A DNA stretch of 64,000 bases from an uncultured Cohaesibacter sp. Its GTDB lineage: Bacteria > Pseudomonadota > Alphaproteobacteria > Rhizobiales > Cohaesibacteraceae. Shown in pieces: positions 7,924 to 17,187 of this stretch (positions are counted from its first letter, which is position 1; each line of letters opens with the position of its first letter). The stretch covers positions 784,775-848,774 of the forward strand of contig NZ_OY781091.1 in assembly GCF_963676275.1 (NCBI RefSeq). The letters are read 5' to 3'. The notes under the pieces are model-generated. The model was not told the DNA's origin. It saw nothing but the letters and a program-made list of their open reading frames with translations, and searched no databases. The position numbers were made by a program, and so were the translations under genes.

Positions 7924-9227
7924 GTGAGCAAACAATTCCAACGATGGGATTCGAAGAAGATCCCGAATTGCAGGCTTTTCAGCAGGAACTGTCTGGCGTA
8001 GCAGGCGGCGAGCCGATCGATGTGCGCCCGTTGCCGCGGGTGTCGATTACTGCATTTTGCGAGACGCCGCAGATTCAGGCCACGATTGATGCGATCGGCA
8101 AGGACCGGCGCATGGCCCGTGTCCATCTCAAATCGGTATCCGGTGGAATCCAGTCTGCCATTGAATTTTTCTCGGACACGCCAACGCCGAACCTCATTCT
8201 GCTTGAGGCCAATCTCAGTTATGACGAGTTGATCGCCGCGCTGGATCGTCTCGCCGAAGTTTGCGATGTCGGCACCAAGGTGGTGCTCGTCGGTCATGTC
8301 AACGATGTGCAGATGTATCGTGATCTGGTGCGCCGTGGCGTATCGGAATATATCGTCGCACCGGTCGGGCAGGTCGAGTTGATTCAGGCGCTGAGTGACC
8401 TGTTTGTCAGCCCGGATTCCGAACCGCTTGGCCGAACGGTTGCCTTCATGGGGGCCAAGGGTGGGGTCGGCTCCTCGACCATGGCCCATAATATCGGCTG
8501 GTCGATCACCGCCAGCAATCAGCAGGATGTGATCATTTCCGATTTCGATGTGGCATTCGGCACGGCCGGGCTGGACTTCAACGAGGACCCACCCCAAACC
8601 ATTGCCGATGCCATCAAGGCTGGCGAGCGACTGGATGATCAATATCTGGAGCGCCTGCTGACCCGATGCAGCGAGCGGCTCAGTTTGCTGACCGCACCGG
8701 CGGTGCTGGACAATACCTGCGACTATGACGCGGAATTCTTCACCCAGATGGTTGAGCTGCTCCAGAATAGCGCACCCTATACGGTGCTCGATCTGCCCCA
8801 TGTCTGGACAGACTGGAGCAAGGCGCTGCTGTTGGGGGCCGATGAAATCGTGATTACGGCGGTGCCCGATCTGGCCAACCTGCGCAATGTCAAAAATCTC
8901 TTTGACATGATCGATCAGGAGCGCCGCGGAGAGCGGCCGCCACATCTGATCATCAACCAGACCGGCATGCAGAAGCGCCCTGAAATCAAGGCCAAGGATT
9001 TTGCGGCGGCGCTGGAGCGTGAAAATTATGTCGAAATTCCCTTTGAACCTGCTGTTTTCGGTCAGGCCGCCAACAATGGCCAGATGATCAGCGAACTGGG
9101 ATCTGGCGCCAAGCTGGTTGAATTGTTCGATCGTCTGGCCTGCGATATCACGGGCCGCTCGGAAACGCCCAAAGCGAGCAAATCTCTTTTTGCGCCACTG
9201 ATGCAAAAACTGAAAAAGTCGAAATAG
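7920..9227 (+). CDS. cpaE: Pilus localization ATPase CpaE (TadZ)
   Basis: A 435-residue protein with an N-terminal receiver-like domain (about residues 40-155) and a C-terminal MinD/ParA-type ATPase domain. The deviant P-loop is visible as GAKGGVGSSTMAHN (about residues 177-190), followed by ISDFDVAFGTAGLDF and DLPHVW. CpaE/TadZ marks the site of pilus assembly, often a cell pole. The frame can extend upstream to 7803, but ATG 7920 overlaps the cpaD stop and has GAGG upstream, so it is the natural start. A 35-bp gap separates it from cpaF. Confidence 0.94.
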   Translation: MSEQTIPTMGFEEDPELQAFQQELSGVAGGEPIDVRPLPRVSITAFCETPQIQATIDAIGKDRRMARVHLKSVSGGIQSAIEFFSDTPTPNLILLEANLSYDELIAALDRLAEVCDVGTKVVLVGHVNDVQMYRDLVRRGVSEYIVAPVGQVELIQALSDLFVSPDSEPLGRTVAFMGAKGGVGSSTMAHNIGWSITASNQQDVIISDFDVAFGTAGLDFNEDPPQTIADAIKAGERLDDQYLERLLTRCSERLSLLTAPAVLDNTCDYDAEFFTQMVELLQNSAPYTVLDLPHVWTDWSKALLLGADEIVITAVPDLANLRNVKNLFDMIDQERRGERPPHLIINQTGMQKRPEIKAKDFAAALERENYVEIPFEPAVFGQAANNGQMISELGSGAKLVELFDRLACDITGRSETPKASKSLFAPLMQKLKKSK

Positions 9228-9262
9228 TCGTCAAAAATTTCTGGTAGTCTGGTTAGTAAGAG

Positions 9263-10732
9263 ATGTTCGGAAAACGTGGAACAGAGAGCGCCAAAGCTCC
9301 GGCGCCAGTGAGCAAGTCAAAGGCTGTGGCCTCCAAACCTGCGCCTTCCAAGCCTTCTGCAAAGAAGGAAGAGGAAAGCTACAAGCAGGCTGTGGAGGTG
9401 AATTATCAGCCGATTGAAGACAGCTCGTCTTCCGGGCGCTCAGAGCAATATTTCGATATCAAGACCTCGGTTTTCGGTGCCCTGATCGATACCATCGATC
9501 TGGCACAGATGGCGCGGCTGGATGCGGATTCCGCCCGCGAGGAAATTCGCGATATCGTCTCCGAAATCATCGCGCTCAAGAATATCGTCCTCTCGATTGC
9601 CGAGCAGGAAGATCTGCTTGATGATATCTGCAATGACGTGCTGGGCTATGGTCCGCTTGAGCCGCTTCTGGCCCGCGACGACATCGCCGATATCATGGTC
9701 AACGGGGCAGAGAAAACCTATATCGAAACTCAGGGCAAGGTCTATCTGACCAACGTCCGGTTCCGTGACAATGGCCAGTTGATGAATATCTGCCAGCGGA
9801 TCGTTTCCCAGGTCGGGCGACGGGTTGATGAATCCAGCCCCATTTGTGACGCCCGCCTGCCAGACGGCTCTCGTGTGAACGTCATTGCGCCGCCGCTGGC
9901 CATTGATGGTCCGACGCTGACCATTCGTAAATTCAAGAAGGACAAGCTGACCCTTGACCAGTTGGTTCGCTTTGGCACGATTTCTCCTGAAGGTGCCCAG
10001 ATCCTGAAGATTATCGGTCGGGTGCGATGCAATGTGGTCATCTCTGGCGGTACCGGCTCGGGCAAGACGACGCTGCTCAACTGTCTGACCAACTTTATCG
10101 AGAATGACGAGCGCATTGTCACCTGCGAAGACGCCGCCGAACTTCAGCTTCAGCAGCCCCATGTGGTGCGTCTGGAAACCCGCCCGCCGAACCTGGAAGG
10201 GGAAGGGCAGATCACCATGACCGATCTGGTCCGCAACTGTCTGCGTATGCGCCCTGAACGCATCATCGTCGGCGAGGTGCGTGGCTTTGAGGCTTTCGAC
10301 CTGTTGCAGGCGATGAATACCGGCCATGACGGCTCCATGGGTACGCTGCACGCCAACTCGCCGCGCGAAGCGCTTTCCCGTCTGGAAGCCATGATCACCA
10401 TGGGCGGCTTCAATCTGCCGACCAAGACGATTCGTGAAATGATTGTCGGATCCGTTGATGTCATCGTACAGGCCTCCCGCCTGCGCGACGGGTCTCGCCG
10501 CATCACCCATATTACGGAAGTGACCGGCATGGAGGGCGATGTCATCACCACGCAGGATCTGTTCGTCTATGAAATGACCGGGGAAGATGCCAACGGGAAA
10601 ATTGCCGGCTTTCACAGATCAACCGGCATCGGTCGTCCGGCTTTCTGGGAGCGTGCGCGCTACTATAACGAAGAATCCAATCTTGCCGCCGCCCTCGATG
10701 CTGCCAATGTCGAGCCGCAGAAATTTGGATGA
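9263..10732 (+). CDS. cpaF: Secretion/assembly ATPase CpaF (TadA)
   Basis: A 489-residue hexameric ATPase of the type II/IV secretion family. An N-terminal Ala/Lys/Pro-rich tail is followed by a helical domain and the RecA-like core: Walker [10 protein letters not shown] at about residues 263-271, an Asp/Glu box with [10 protein letters not shown] at about 332-341, and a His box with [18 protein letters not shown] at about 354-371. It hydrolyses ATP on the inner face of the membrane to drive pilus assembly through TadB and TadC. It is full length with all key residues present and is followed after 12 bp by tadB. Confidence 0.96.
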   Translation: MFGKRGTESAKAPAPVSKSKAVASKPAPSKPSAKKEEESYKQAVEVNYQPIEDSSSSGRSEQYFDIKTSVFGALIDTIDLAQMARLDADSAREEIRDIVSEIIALKNIVLSIAEQEDLLDDICNDVLGYGPLEPLLARDDIADIMVNGAEKTYIETQGKVYLTNVRFRDNGQLMNICQRIVSQVGRRVDESSPICDARLPDGSRVNVIAPPLAIDGPTLTIRKFKKDKLTLDQLVRFGTISPEGAQILKIIGRVRCNVVISGGTGSGKTTLLNCLTNFIENDERIVTCEDAAELQLQQPHVVRLETRPPNLEGEGQITMTDLVRNCLRMRPERIIVGEVRGFEAFDLLQAMNTGHDGSMGTLHANSPREALSRLEAMITMGGFNLPTKTIREMIVGSVDVIVQASRLRDGSRRITHITEVTGMEGDVITTQDLFVYEMTGEDANGKIAGFHRSTGIGRPAFWERARYYNEESNLAAALDAANVEPQKFG

Positions 10733-10744
10733 TGAGGAGAGGTC

Positions 10745-11749
10745 ATGGACATTATCGGTAGCGATCTGATTTTTACCATTGCGCTTTTTCTTCTTGTCGT
10801 CTTTGCCGTTCTGGGCATTGCGTGGGGGCTTTTCTATCCGCGCCTGTCGAAAAACTACAGCCGTGATCAGCGCATTCAGGCCGTATCCATGAGCCGGGTG
10901 AAGATTGCCGACCAGCGTCTCAAATCCGCCAGTACCGACCGGCGCAAGGATATCGAGGCCAACCTCAAGCAGATGGAAAATGCGCACAAGAAGGGCAAGG
11001 AGAAGAAACAGTCTCTCAAGGCCCGGCTTGGTCAGGCTGGCTTGACCATCACGCCGAAGCAATTCTGGCTTTACAGTCTTGTATGCGGCTGCGCCCTGTT
11101 TCTGGCAGCGCTGGTGGGGGGCATGTCCATGCCCGTATCCGTCGGTATGGGCATTGTCGGCTGTCTCGGCCTTCCCCATTTCTGGCTGTCCCGCAAACGC
11201 AAGAAGCGTATGAAAAAATTCATTGCCGAATTTCCCAACGCGGTTGACGTGATCGTGCGCGGTATCAAGACGGGTCTGCCGCTGGGCGATTGCCTCGTCA
11301 TCGCGGCAACTGAGACCGCAGAACCGGTTCGCAGCGAGTTCAGGCGGCTGGTGGACGAGCAGGCCATGGGCTTGCCGCTTGCCAAGGTGGTTCCGCGCCT
11401 GCATCAGCGGGTGCCTTTGCCGGAGACCAACTTCTTCGCCATCGTGATCGCCATTCAATCTCAGGCCGGTGGCTCTCTGTCGGAGGCTTTGGGCAATTTG
11501 TCGCGCGTGCTGCGCTCTCGCGCCCAAATGAAAGAGAAGGTGCAGGCCATGTCCATGGAGGCAAAGGCGTCTGCAGCGATCATCGGTGTCATGCCATTTC
11601 TGATCGCCATTCTCATCTATTTCACCAACAGGCCCTTCATCATCATCATGTTTCAGGAAAATCTCGGCCTGATCATGATTTCCGCCGCTGTGGCATGGAT
11701 GGCGGTTGGCGCATTTGTCATGCGGGTGATGATCAATTTCGATGTTTAG
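10745..11749 (+). CDS. tadB: Pilus platform protein TadB
   Basis: A 334-residue inner-membrane protein with a type II secretion F domain (about residues 165-295: FPNAVDVIVRGIKTGLPLGD and VIAIQSQAGGSLSEAL). It has one N-terminal helix, one or two central helices (about 100-140) and C-terminal helices. TadB and TadC form the membrane platform on which CpaF acts. GGAGAGG lies just upstream of the ATG. The charged segment at about residues 45-95 is cytoplasmic, with Lys-rich spacing typical of the family. It is co-transcribed with cpaF and tadC. Confidence 0.94.
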   Translation: MDIIGSDLIFTIALFLLVVFAVLGIAWGLFYPRLSKNYSRDQRIQAVSMSRVKIADQRLKSASTDRRKDIEANLKQMENAHKKGKEKKQSLKARLGQAGLTITPKQFWLYSLVCGCALFLAALVGGMSMPVSVGMGIVGCLGLPHFWLSRKRKKRMKKFIAEFPNAVDVIVRGIKTGLPLGDCLVIAATETAEPVRSEFRRLVDEQAMGLPLAKVVPRLHQRVPLPETNFFAIVIAIQSQAGGSLSEALGNLSRVLRSRAQMKEKVQAMSMEAKASAAIIGVMPFLIAILIYFTNRPFIIIMFQENLGLIMISAAVAWMAVGAFVMRVMINFDV

Positions 11750-11815
11750 CAAATCCGGTTGCCGCGTCAGATCTTTGGATGCTGGCGCTTGAGATGAAAG
11801 AATAGGACCAGAAAG

Positions 11816-12778
11816 ATGGCAGGCTTTGAACTACAGGATCTGTTTGCGCTGTTGACGGCGATTGCCGTCGTGGCCTCGATTCTTGCGGTCGCCATGCCCT
11901 TTATGGAAAAGGACCGGCTGGGCGAACGCATGCATGAGGTGGCGAGCGAACGCGAGCGCATCAGAAAGCGCGAACGCGCCATGCTCAATAGCGGCAAGGA
12001 AGGCCGTATCTCGCTCAGACAGGAACCCAAGGAACTGGTCGTCAACATCGTTGATCGCTTCAAGATGCGCGACGCCTTCTCCGATGCCGACACACGCCGC
12101 AAGCTCAAGCAGGCCGGCTTCCGCCTCGAAAAGCATGTGATGACCTTCACATTTGCCCGCATCATAGGGCCCTTTGCCGGTCTTCTCGTCTCGACCTTCT
12201 ATATCTTTGTCGTCATCGAGCCGGACTATCCGCCGATGGTCAGCCTGTTTTTCTGCATGCTGTTTGCCTATGCCTGCTATTATGCACCCTTGCTCTATCT
12301 CTCCAACCTCAGATCGAAAAGACAGGCCTCGATCATCAGGGCATGGCCCGATGCATTGGACCTGCTGCTCATCTGTGTGGAATCGGGCATGACGGCAGAA
12401 ACCGGTTTTCAGAAAGTGGCCGCAGAGATCGGTACATCCAGCGTTGAGCTGGCCGAGGAACTGACGATCCTGACGGCCGAGCTTTCCTATTTGCAGGATC
12501 GGCGTGTTGCCTATGAGAATATTTCCAACCGAACCGGCCTTGAAGGGGTGCGCGGCGTGATGACCTCGCTCATTCAGGCAGAGCGCTATGGCACGCCTTT
12601 GGGCGATGCCATTCGCGTCATGGCCGAGGAAAATCGTGCGGCCCGTCTGACCGCAGCGGAGAAGAAGGCGGCAGCCTTGCCCCCCAAGCTGACCGTGCCA
12701 ATGATCCTGTTTTTCCTGCCTGCGATCTTCGTCGTCGTGCTGGGGCCGATTGCTGTTCAGTATCTCTCCTCGCAATGA
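11816..12778 (+). CDS. tadC: Pilus platform protein TadC
   Basis: A 320-residue inner-membrane protein with a C-terminal type II secretion F domain (about residues 175-305: WPDALDLLLICVESGMTAET and LIQAERYGTPLGDAI). It has a membrane helix near the start, two around residues 110-155 and one at the end. It pairs with TadB as the assembly platform. It lies 66 bp after tadB, and no further gene follows before a terminator, so it ends the cpaB-tadC operon. Confidence 0.94.
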   Translation: MAGFELQDLFALLTAIAVVASILAVAMPFMEKDRLGERMHEVASERERIRKRERAMLNSGKEGRISLRQEPKELVVNIVDRFKMRDAFSDADTRRKLKQAGFRLEKHVMTFTFARIIGPFAGLLVSTFYIFVVIEPDYPPMVSLFFCMLFAYACYYAPLLYLSNLRSKRQASIIRAWPDALDLLLICVESGMTAETGFQKVAAEIGTSSVELAEELTILTAELSYLQDRRVAYENISNRTGLEGVRGVMTSLIQAERYGTPLGDAIRVMAEENRAARLTAAEKKAAALPPKLTVPMILFFLPAIFVVVLGPIAVQYLSSQ

Positions 12779-12832
12779 GCGTCTGCCCCGATAGGAACCA
12801 GACCGAGCGGCTCCGGGCTGTGTGAGCCGATG

Positions 12833-12866
12833 GGGTGTCTATCCCGATTAAGACGGGATACCCCGC
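12833..12866 (+). other. Hairpin downstream of tadC
   Basis: TATCCCG and CGGGATA pair around a 7-nt loop (12840-12860), with GGGT/CCCC able to extend the stem. No T run follows, so it may stabilise the 3' end of the tadC transcript rather than terminate it. Confidence 0.4.
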
Positions 12867-12917
12867 CGGAAAAGAGCGGGGGAGGCGGCTGGATGGAAGG
12901 CAAGCAAAAAGGCAAGC

Positions 12918-12948
12918 AAAAAGGGCCGCAAGGGCCCTTTGTGTTTTT
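12918..12948 (+). terminator. Rho-independent terminator ending the cpa/tad operon
   Basis: AAAGGGCC and GGCCCTTT form an 8-bp stem with a 5-nt loop (12920-12940), followed by GTGTTTTT. It lies about 140 bp after tadC. It overlaps a 12-nt tandem duplication (GGCAAGCAAAAA twice, 12899-12922). Confidence 0.8.
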
Positions 12949-13005
12949 CCGATCACGCTATGAAGTCACTGTCCGGCCTTTCATCAAGGCAGGATGACAG
13001 GATCC

Positions 13006-13800
13006 TCATCCCTGACTTTTGATCTTGTCCCAATTGTTACGCTGGCTCAGCATGGTCTTCAGATAGGCCATATTTTCCGCCGCTTGCTGAGGTGACAGCT
13101 CGTTGCTGGCGATGGATTCCGCTTCGCTGAATTTGCCTTGCAGGCCCAGCACCAGCGCGAGATTCTGCCGCACCCGGCTGTCCGCCTTGGGATTTTTGGC
13201 CGCCCGCCGCAAATAGCTTTCCGCCGAGACGAGATCACCTTCGAGCATATAGGAAAGGCCGTAATTGCTCAGCACGCTCGGTGCTTCGGGCGCCTGCAAC
13301 AGGGCCTGATCATAATGGCTGCGCGCCTGCTGGAAATCGCCGATCTGGTCATAAATGGCCCCCATGGCCGAATCGAGACGCCAGTCCGGGGTGGTCGGGG
13401 TTTGAGCTGTGTGAAGCACCTGCAAGGCCTGCTGGAAACGCCCCATGGTGGCCAGTGCCTTGCCGTAGGCTGCAAGTACGACCCTGTCCTTTGGCTGTTG
13501 CGTTGCCAGTTGCTCCAGAACCGCCAGAGCTTGCTCGTGGCGTCCCAGCAAGCGCAGCGACTGGCCATAATTGAGCGCAGTCTGGGGATCGTTGCTCTTC
13601 TGGCGGTAGCGCTTTTCCCAATAGGTCACAGAAGCCTGCAAGGCTTCTTCAGTCGCATAGCTCGTGCCCTGATGGCTGGAAGAGGATATGCTTTTCTTGT
13701 TGGAGGAACAGCCCGAAACAGCCACCAAGAGCGCTATGGATCCTGCAAGCATGATCTTGCGCATGGAGTGGGATGACTTGACATTCAATTGGGCATTCAT
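13006..13800 (-). CDS. tadD: TadD-like tetratricopeptide lipoprotein
   Basis: A 264-residue lipoprotein. The signal MRKIMLAGSIALLVAVSGCSS carries a lipobox with Cys at about residue 31. After a Ser-rich linker come about four to five TPR repeats (DPQTALNYGQSLRLLGRHEQA, DRVVLAAYGKALATMGRFQQA and APSVLSNYGLSYMLEGDLVSA). TadD proteins of this form support Flp pilus assembly and secretin stability. It faces the cpa/tad operon convergently and has its own promoter. Start 13800 is kept because GAGG lies 8 nt upstream; ATG 13764 is the alternative. Assignment to TadD rests on repeat type, lipobox and location. Confidence 0.82.
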   Translation of the reverse strand: MNAQLNVKSSHSMRKIMLAGSIALLVAVSGCSSNKKSISSSSHQGTSYATEEALQASVTYWEKRYRQKSNDPQTALNYGQSLRLLGRHEQALAVLEQLATQQPKDRVVLAAYGKALATMGRFQQALQVLHTAQTPTTPDWRLDSAMGAIYDQIGDFQQARSHYDQALLQAPEAPSVLSNYGLSYMLEGDLVSAESYLRRAAKNPKADSRVRQNLALVLGLQGKFSEAESIASNELSPQQAAENMAYLKTMLSQRNNWDKIKSQG

Positions 13801-13889
13801 GGAGCAAACCTCGAAAGTCGGCTATGCAGGGCAAGGACCGCAAAGACACCGCCAGCGGTGCCTGAACTCTTATATTCCAGAAATAAAGT

Positions 13890-13912
13890 ATTAACCCTAA
13901 TGCTTGGTTAAT
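13890..13912. promoter_or_regulatory. Inverted repeat ATTAACC-N9-GGTTAAT
   Basis: Seven-base arms ATTAACC and GGTTAAT flank a 9-bp spacer in the divergent region between the tadD-like gene and the aminopeptidase gene. Each arm holds a TTAA(C) core like a CtrA half site, but the arrangement is inverted rather than direct. It is a candidate operator; the binding protein is unknown. Confidence 0.4.
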
Positions 13913-14109
13913 TCGTGCAATTTGCATCCTTATGGACGATCTTTTTATGCTCTTTTTGCTCTGTGCGAGACTGCCTGTGCAAGGAAGGCGCGGGCTCGTG
14001 CGCGGCTTTGCGAAAAGCGCCAAATGCATTAGGCTTGATGAAAAGAAGCGGATTGATTCCTGACGCTTCAATCCCCATTTTGGCAGCAAGCAATGATAAA
14101 AGAGAAAGA

Positions 14110-15510
14110 ATGACCATGCCGATTAATCCAGATTCCTGTCCGATCTATTTCATTCATAGCGATTCCGAAACGCTTCTTCCCAAAGCGCTTTCTGCCCAGG
14201 CGACCCAGTGGATCGAAACCACCGGATTTGTGGCAAGCGAAGGGGAGCTTTGCCTTGTGCCGGGGCCTACCGGCGCCTGTGAGGCGGTGTTGTTCGGGAT
14301 GGGCAAGAAGGAAAGCAAGACGGCTTCGCCGCTTCTGCCCGGCCTGCTGCCCGTGAAATTGCCCAAGGGACGCTATCATTTCGCTTCGATGGAACTGTTT
14401 GCTGACGATCCGCAAAGACTGTTTCTGGCGACCCTTGCCTGGCATCTGGGGAGCTATCGGTTTGATCGCTATAAGGAAAATGCCAATGAAGTGCCGCAGC
14501 TGGATTGGCCTGAAGGGGTTGATAGCGAGGAAGTCCTGCGTCAGGTAAAGGGATCCAATCTCGCCCGTGATCTGATCAATATCCCCTCCAACGACATGGG
14601 GCCGGATGAACTCGAAGCGGTGACCCGTGGTCTGGTGGATACCCATGGTGCCAGACTGGAAGTCACCAAGGGGGACGCGCTGCTTGAGAAAAACTTCCCG
14701 ATGATTCACGCGGTCGGGCGCGCTTCTCCTCGTGCGCCGCGCCTGCTTGATTTCATCTGGGGCAAGGAGAGCGATCCGAAAATCACTCTGGTGGGCAAGG
14801 GCGTCTGTTTCGATACCGGCGGGCTCAATCTCAAACCCGGCAGTTCCATGGCCCTGATGAAGAAGGATATGGGGGGCGCGGCCAATGTTCTGGGGCTGGC
14901 GTCCATGATCATGTCCGCTCGTCTTCCGGTTCGTCTGCGTGTGCTCATTCCGGCGGTTGAAAACTCGGTATCCGGTAATGCCTTCCGTCCCGGTGATGTG
15001 TTGCCCAGCCACAAGGGGCTGACGGTCGAAATCGGCAACACCGATGCCGAAGGGCGGTTGATCCTTGCCGACGCTCTGTCTTTTGCCGATCAGGAAGAAC
15101 CTGATCTGCTGATCGACATGGCAACCCTGACCGGCGCAGCCCGCGTGGCTCTTGGTCCGGATCTGCCACCTTTCTATAGCGATGACGAGGAATTGATCGA
15201 GGGCATTGCCAGCGAAAGCGGTAAGCAGTGGGATCCGCTCTGGAACATGCCACTGTGGAATGCCTATGACGCCAAGCTCGCATCCGATATCGCCGATGTG
15301 AATCATATCACCACAGACGGCTTTGCCGGTTCAATCACCGCAGCCCTGTTCCTGCGCCGCTTTGTTTCCCAGACCAGAAGCTGGGTGCATTTCGACATTT
15401 TCGGCTGGGCACCGGCCGCTCAACCTGCCCGCCCCAAGGGCGGTGAGGCGCAGGGCATCCGGGCGCTCTATAACCTCATTCGCAGCCGCTATGATGTGAG
15501 CTGGCAGTAG
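14110..15510 (+). CDS. Leucyl aminopeptidase family (M17) metallopeptidase
   Basis: A 466-residue cytosolic M17 peptidase. The metal/catalytic segments are present: GKGVCFDTGGLNLKPG (about residues 231-246), MKKDMGGAANVLG and the family signature NTDAEGRLILADAL (about 310-323). The N-terminal domain is short and divergent, as in the PepB-like alphaproteobacterial group. It removes N-terminal residues from peptides with two metal ions. The frame is open from 13915, but ATG 14110 (MTMPINPDS) fits the family. MarR and NlpC/P60 genes follow on the same strand. Confidence 0.92.
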   Translation: MTMPINPDSCPIYFIHSDSETLLPKALSAQATQWIETTGFVASEGELCLVPGPTGACEAVLFGMGKKESKTASPLLPGLLPVKLPKGRYHFASMELFADDPQRLFLATLAWHLGSYRFDRYKENANEVPQLDWPEGVDSEEVLRQVKGSNLARDLINIPSNDMGPDELEAVTRGLVDTHGARLEVTKGDALLEKNFPMIHAVGRASPRAPRLLDFIWGKESDPKITLVGKGVCFDTGGLNLKPGSSMALMKKDMGGAANVLGLASMIMSARLPVRLRVLIPAVENSVSGNAFRPGDVLPSHKGLTVEIGNTDAEGRLILADALSFADQEEPDLLIDMATLTGAARVALGPDLPPFYSDDEELIEGIASESGKQWDPLWNMPLWNAYDAKLASDIADVNHITTDGFAGSITAALFLRRFVSQTRSWVHFDIFGWAPAAQPARPKGGEAQGIRALYNLIRSRYDVSWQ

Positions 15511-15686
15511 GCCACGAGGCGCTGTCGGAATGATGATCCAAGGGGATTGGGCCAATGGCTCGATCCCCGAAACTTGCTTGCGCGCCATGAATCTGCCTTA
15601 ATCAGCAAGAGCCGCGATTGTAATCTCGATTGTTTGCTCGCTCCGGGATGGGGAGCGGCTGCGGCTTGGCGGAGATTTATTGATTG

Positions 15687-16037
15687 ATGGCGATTGATAT
15701 TTGCGCAGGCCAGGCGCTGAAACTCTGGCATGACGTCACCCACGATATGGTGCTGGAGGAAGAAAGCGATCTTTCTTCCAGACAGATGATGGTGTTGCTG
15801 ACGGTATATCTCGAAACCCCGCCCCATACCGTGCGAGGCCTTGCCGCCAAGCTTGGTGTCACCAAACCGGCGATCACGCGCGCACTGGACACGATGGGGC
15901 GCGCTGGCCTGTTGACCCGTCGCCGTGATGACAAGGACAAACGCAATGTGGTGATCCTGCGCACGGTCAAGGGAGCCCTTTATGTGGACAAGCTCGGGCA
16001 CAAAATTGTCCGTCAGGCCCATACTATTGCGGGTTAG
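15687..16037 (+). CDS. MarR-family transcriptional regulator
   Basis: A 116-residue winged-helix protein, a little shorter than typical MarR (about 140). The DNA-binding core is seen at about residues 35-95: HTVRGLAAKLGVTKPAITRA for the helix-turn-helix and RRRDDKDKRNVVI for the wing. It most likely binds DNA as a dimer; the ligand is unknown. Start options are TTG 15684 (9 nt after GGAG) and ATG 15687. It sits between the aminopeptidase and NlpC/P60 genes on the same strand with gaps near 180-200 bp, so co-regulation is possible but not shown. Confidence 0.85.
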   Translation: MAIDICAGQALKLWHDVTHDMVLEEESDLSSRQMMVLLTVYLETPPHTVRGLAAKLGVTKPAITRALDTMGRAGLLTRRRDDKDKRNVVILRTVKGALYVDKLGHKIVRQAHTIAG

Positions 16038-16233
16038 TGCCTGTTGCCGGGGGAGATCGGGACTTTATCCGCGAAACATCCGTTTTTCGGCCCCAATCCA
16101 TGCCATAACAGCTTTCCATCTGGCCCACATCATCGATATGACGCAGGATCGCACCATTTTGCGGCTGTCCTGCCGGAAAAATTCCTGTTGCAAGACCTTG
16201 CTCCCGACAGGGAGCTGAAAAGAGAACAATATA

Positions 16234-17148
16234 ATGCTGAATTCATCTCTCAACGCCTTCCGCCCGGATCTCGCAGACAAGCGCCTTCAGGGACAGGTTG
16301 AAGCCGAGCGCTTTGTCGATCCGGTGATCAAACGGGTGCAGGTGCCTGTCGCCCCGCTCAAGTCCGGTTCGGACGCCCGCAGTGGCCTTGATACTCAGGC
16401 CTTGCTGGGCGAGGTGGTCAAGGTCTTTGAGGAAGGGGCCAACGGCTGGAGCTGGGTGCAACTGGATGGTGACGGCTATGTGGGCTATATGCCCTCTAGC
16501 GCACTGGGGCCATTTGGCGGACCGCTCAATGACGAATTCATCGTTGGTGCTCCAACCCATCGGGTCAGTGCCGTGCGTACATTTGTCTATCCGGGGCCGG
16601 ATCTCAAATATCCCGCAGCGGTTTTTCTTTCCATGGGCGCGGGGTTGATCCTTGGTGAAGAAGAGGAAACACGCGGTACCCGCTATCGCAAATTGCTCAA
16701 TATGCCGACGCCAAACGGCGAGGCGGGCTGGGTGGTTGCCCAGCATGTAACCGAAATCGATCAAAAGGCCGGGGATTTCGTCTCTGTTGCCGAAAGCCTC
16801 ATCGGCACCCCCTATCTCTGGGGGGGCAAAAGCTCTCTTGGTATCGATTGTTCAGGCCTCGTTCAACTGGCTTGCGAAATGGCAGATATCGAGATGCTGC
16901 GCGATGCCTCGATGCAGGAAAAGGAAGCCGGAGAGGCGCTTGACATTTCCGGCGGACTGCCAGCGCTGGAGCGCGGCGATCTCATTTTCTGGCCCGGTCA
17001 CGTCGGCATCATGGCCGACGCGCAAACCCTGCTGCATGCCAACGGCTTCCACATGGCCGTGGCAAAAGAACCGCTCGCCGGAGCGATTGAGCGCATCGCA
17101 CAGAATGAATATGGCAAGCTCAGAACGATCCGGCGGCTGACCTTATAG
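16234..17148 (+). CDS. NlpC/P60 family (C40) cysteine peptidase with SH3-like domains
   Basis: A 304-residue protein. The N-terminal two-thirds holds bacterial SH3-like segments (about residues 48-92 and 105-165). The C-terminal NlpC/P60 domain starts near residue 178 with GTPYLWGGKSSLGIDCSGLVQ, containing the catalytic Cys; the His lies in WPGHVGIMADAQTLLHANG. Such enzymes cut peptidoglycan peptides, typically at gamma-D-Glu-mDAP or recycled fragments. No signal peptide is visible, so it may act on recycled muropeptides in the cytoplasm. An M17 peptidase next to an NlpC/P60 gene fits peptide recycling; that link is inference. Confidence 0.9.
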   Translation: MLNSSLNAFRPDLADKRLQGQVEAERFVDPVIKRVQVPVAPLKSGSDARSGLDTQALLGEVVKVFEEGANGWSWVQLDGDGYVGYMPSSALGPFGGPLNDEFIVGAPTHRVSAVRTFVYPGPDLKYPAAVFLSMGAGLILGEEEETRGTRYRKLLNMPTPNGEAGWVVAQHVTEIDQKAGDFVSVAESLIGTPYLWGGKSSLGIDCSGLVQLACEMADIEMLRDASMQEKEAGEALDISGGLPALERGDLIFWPGHVGIMADAQTLLHANGFHMAVAKEPLAGAIERIAQNEYGKLRTIRRLTL

Positions 17149-17187
17149 GGCTGCCCTCAGCAAAGGGCAGGAAAAAGGGGAGTGGGC

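Noticed and set aside
7716-9206. Long open frame opposite cpaE
   Set aside because: Antisense shadow of a GC-rich gene; no domain, while the plus strand has clear CpaE motifs.
17151-17170. CTGCCCT/AGGGCAG hairpin between the NlpC/P60 and ghrA genes as a terminator
   Set aside because: It is followed by an A/G-rich run, not T, on the plus strand, and the T run precedes it on the minus strand.
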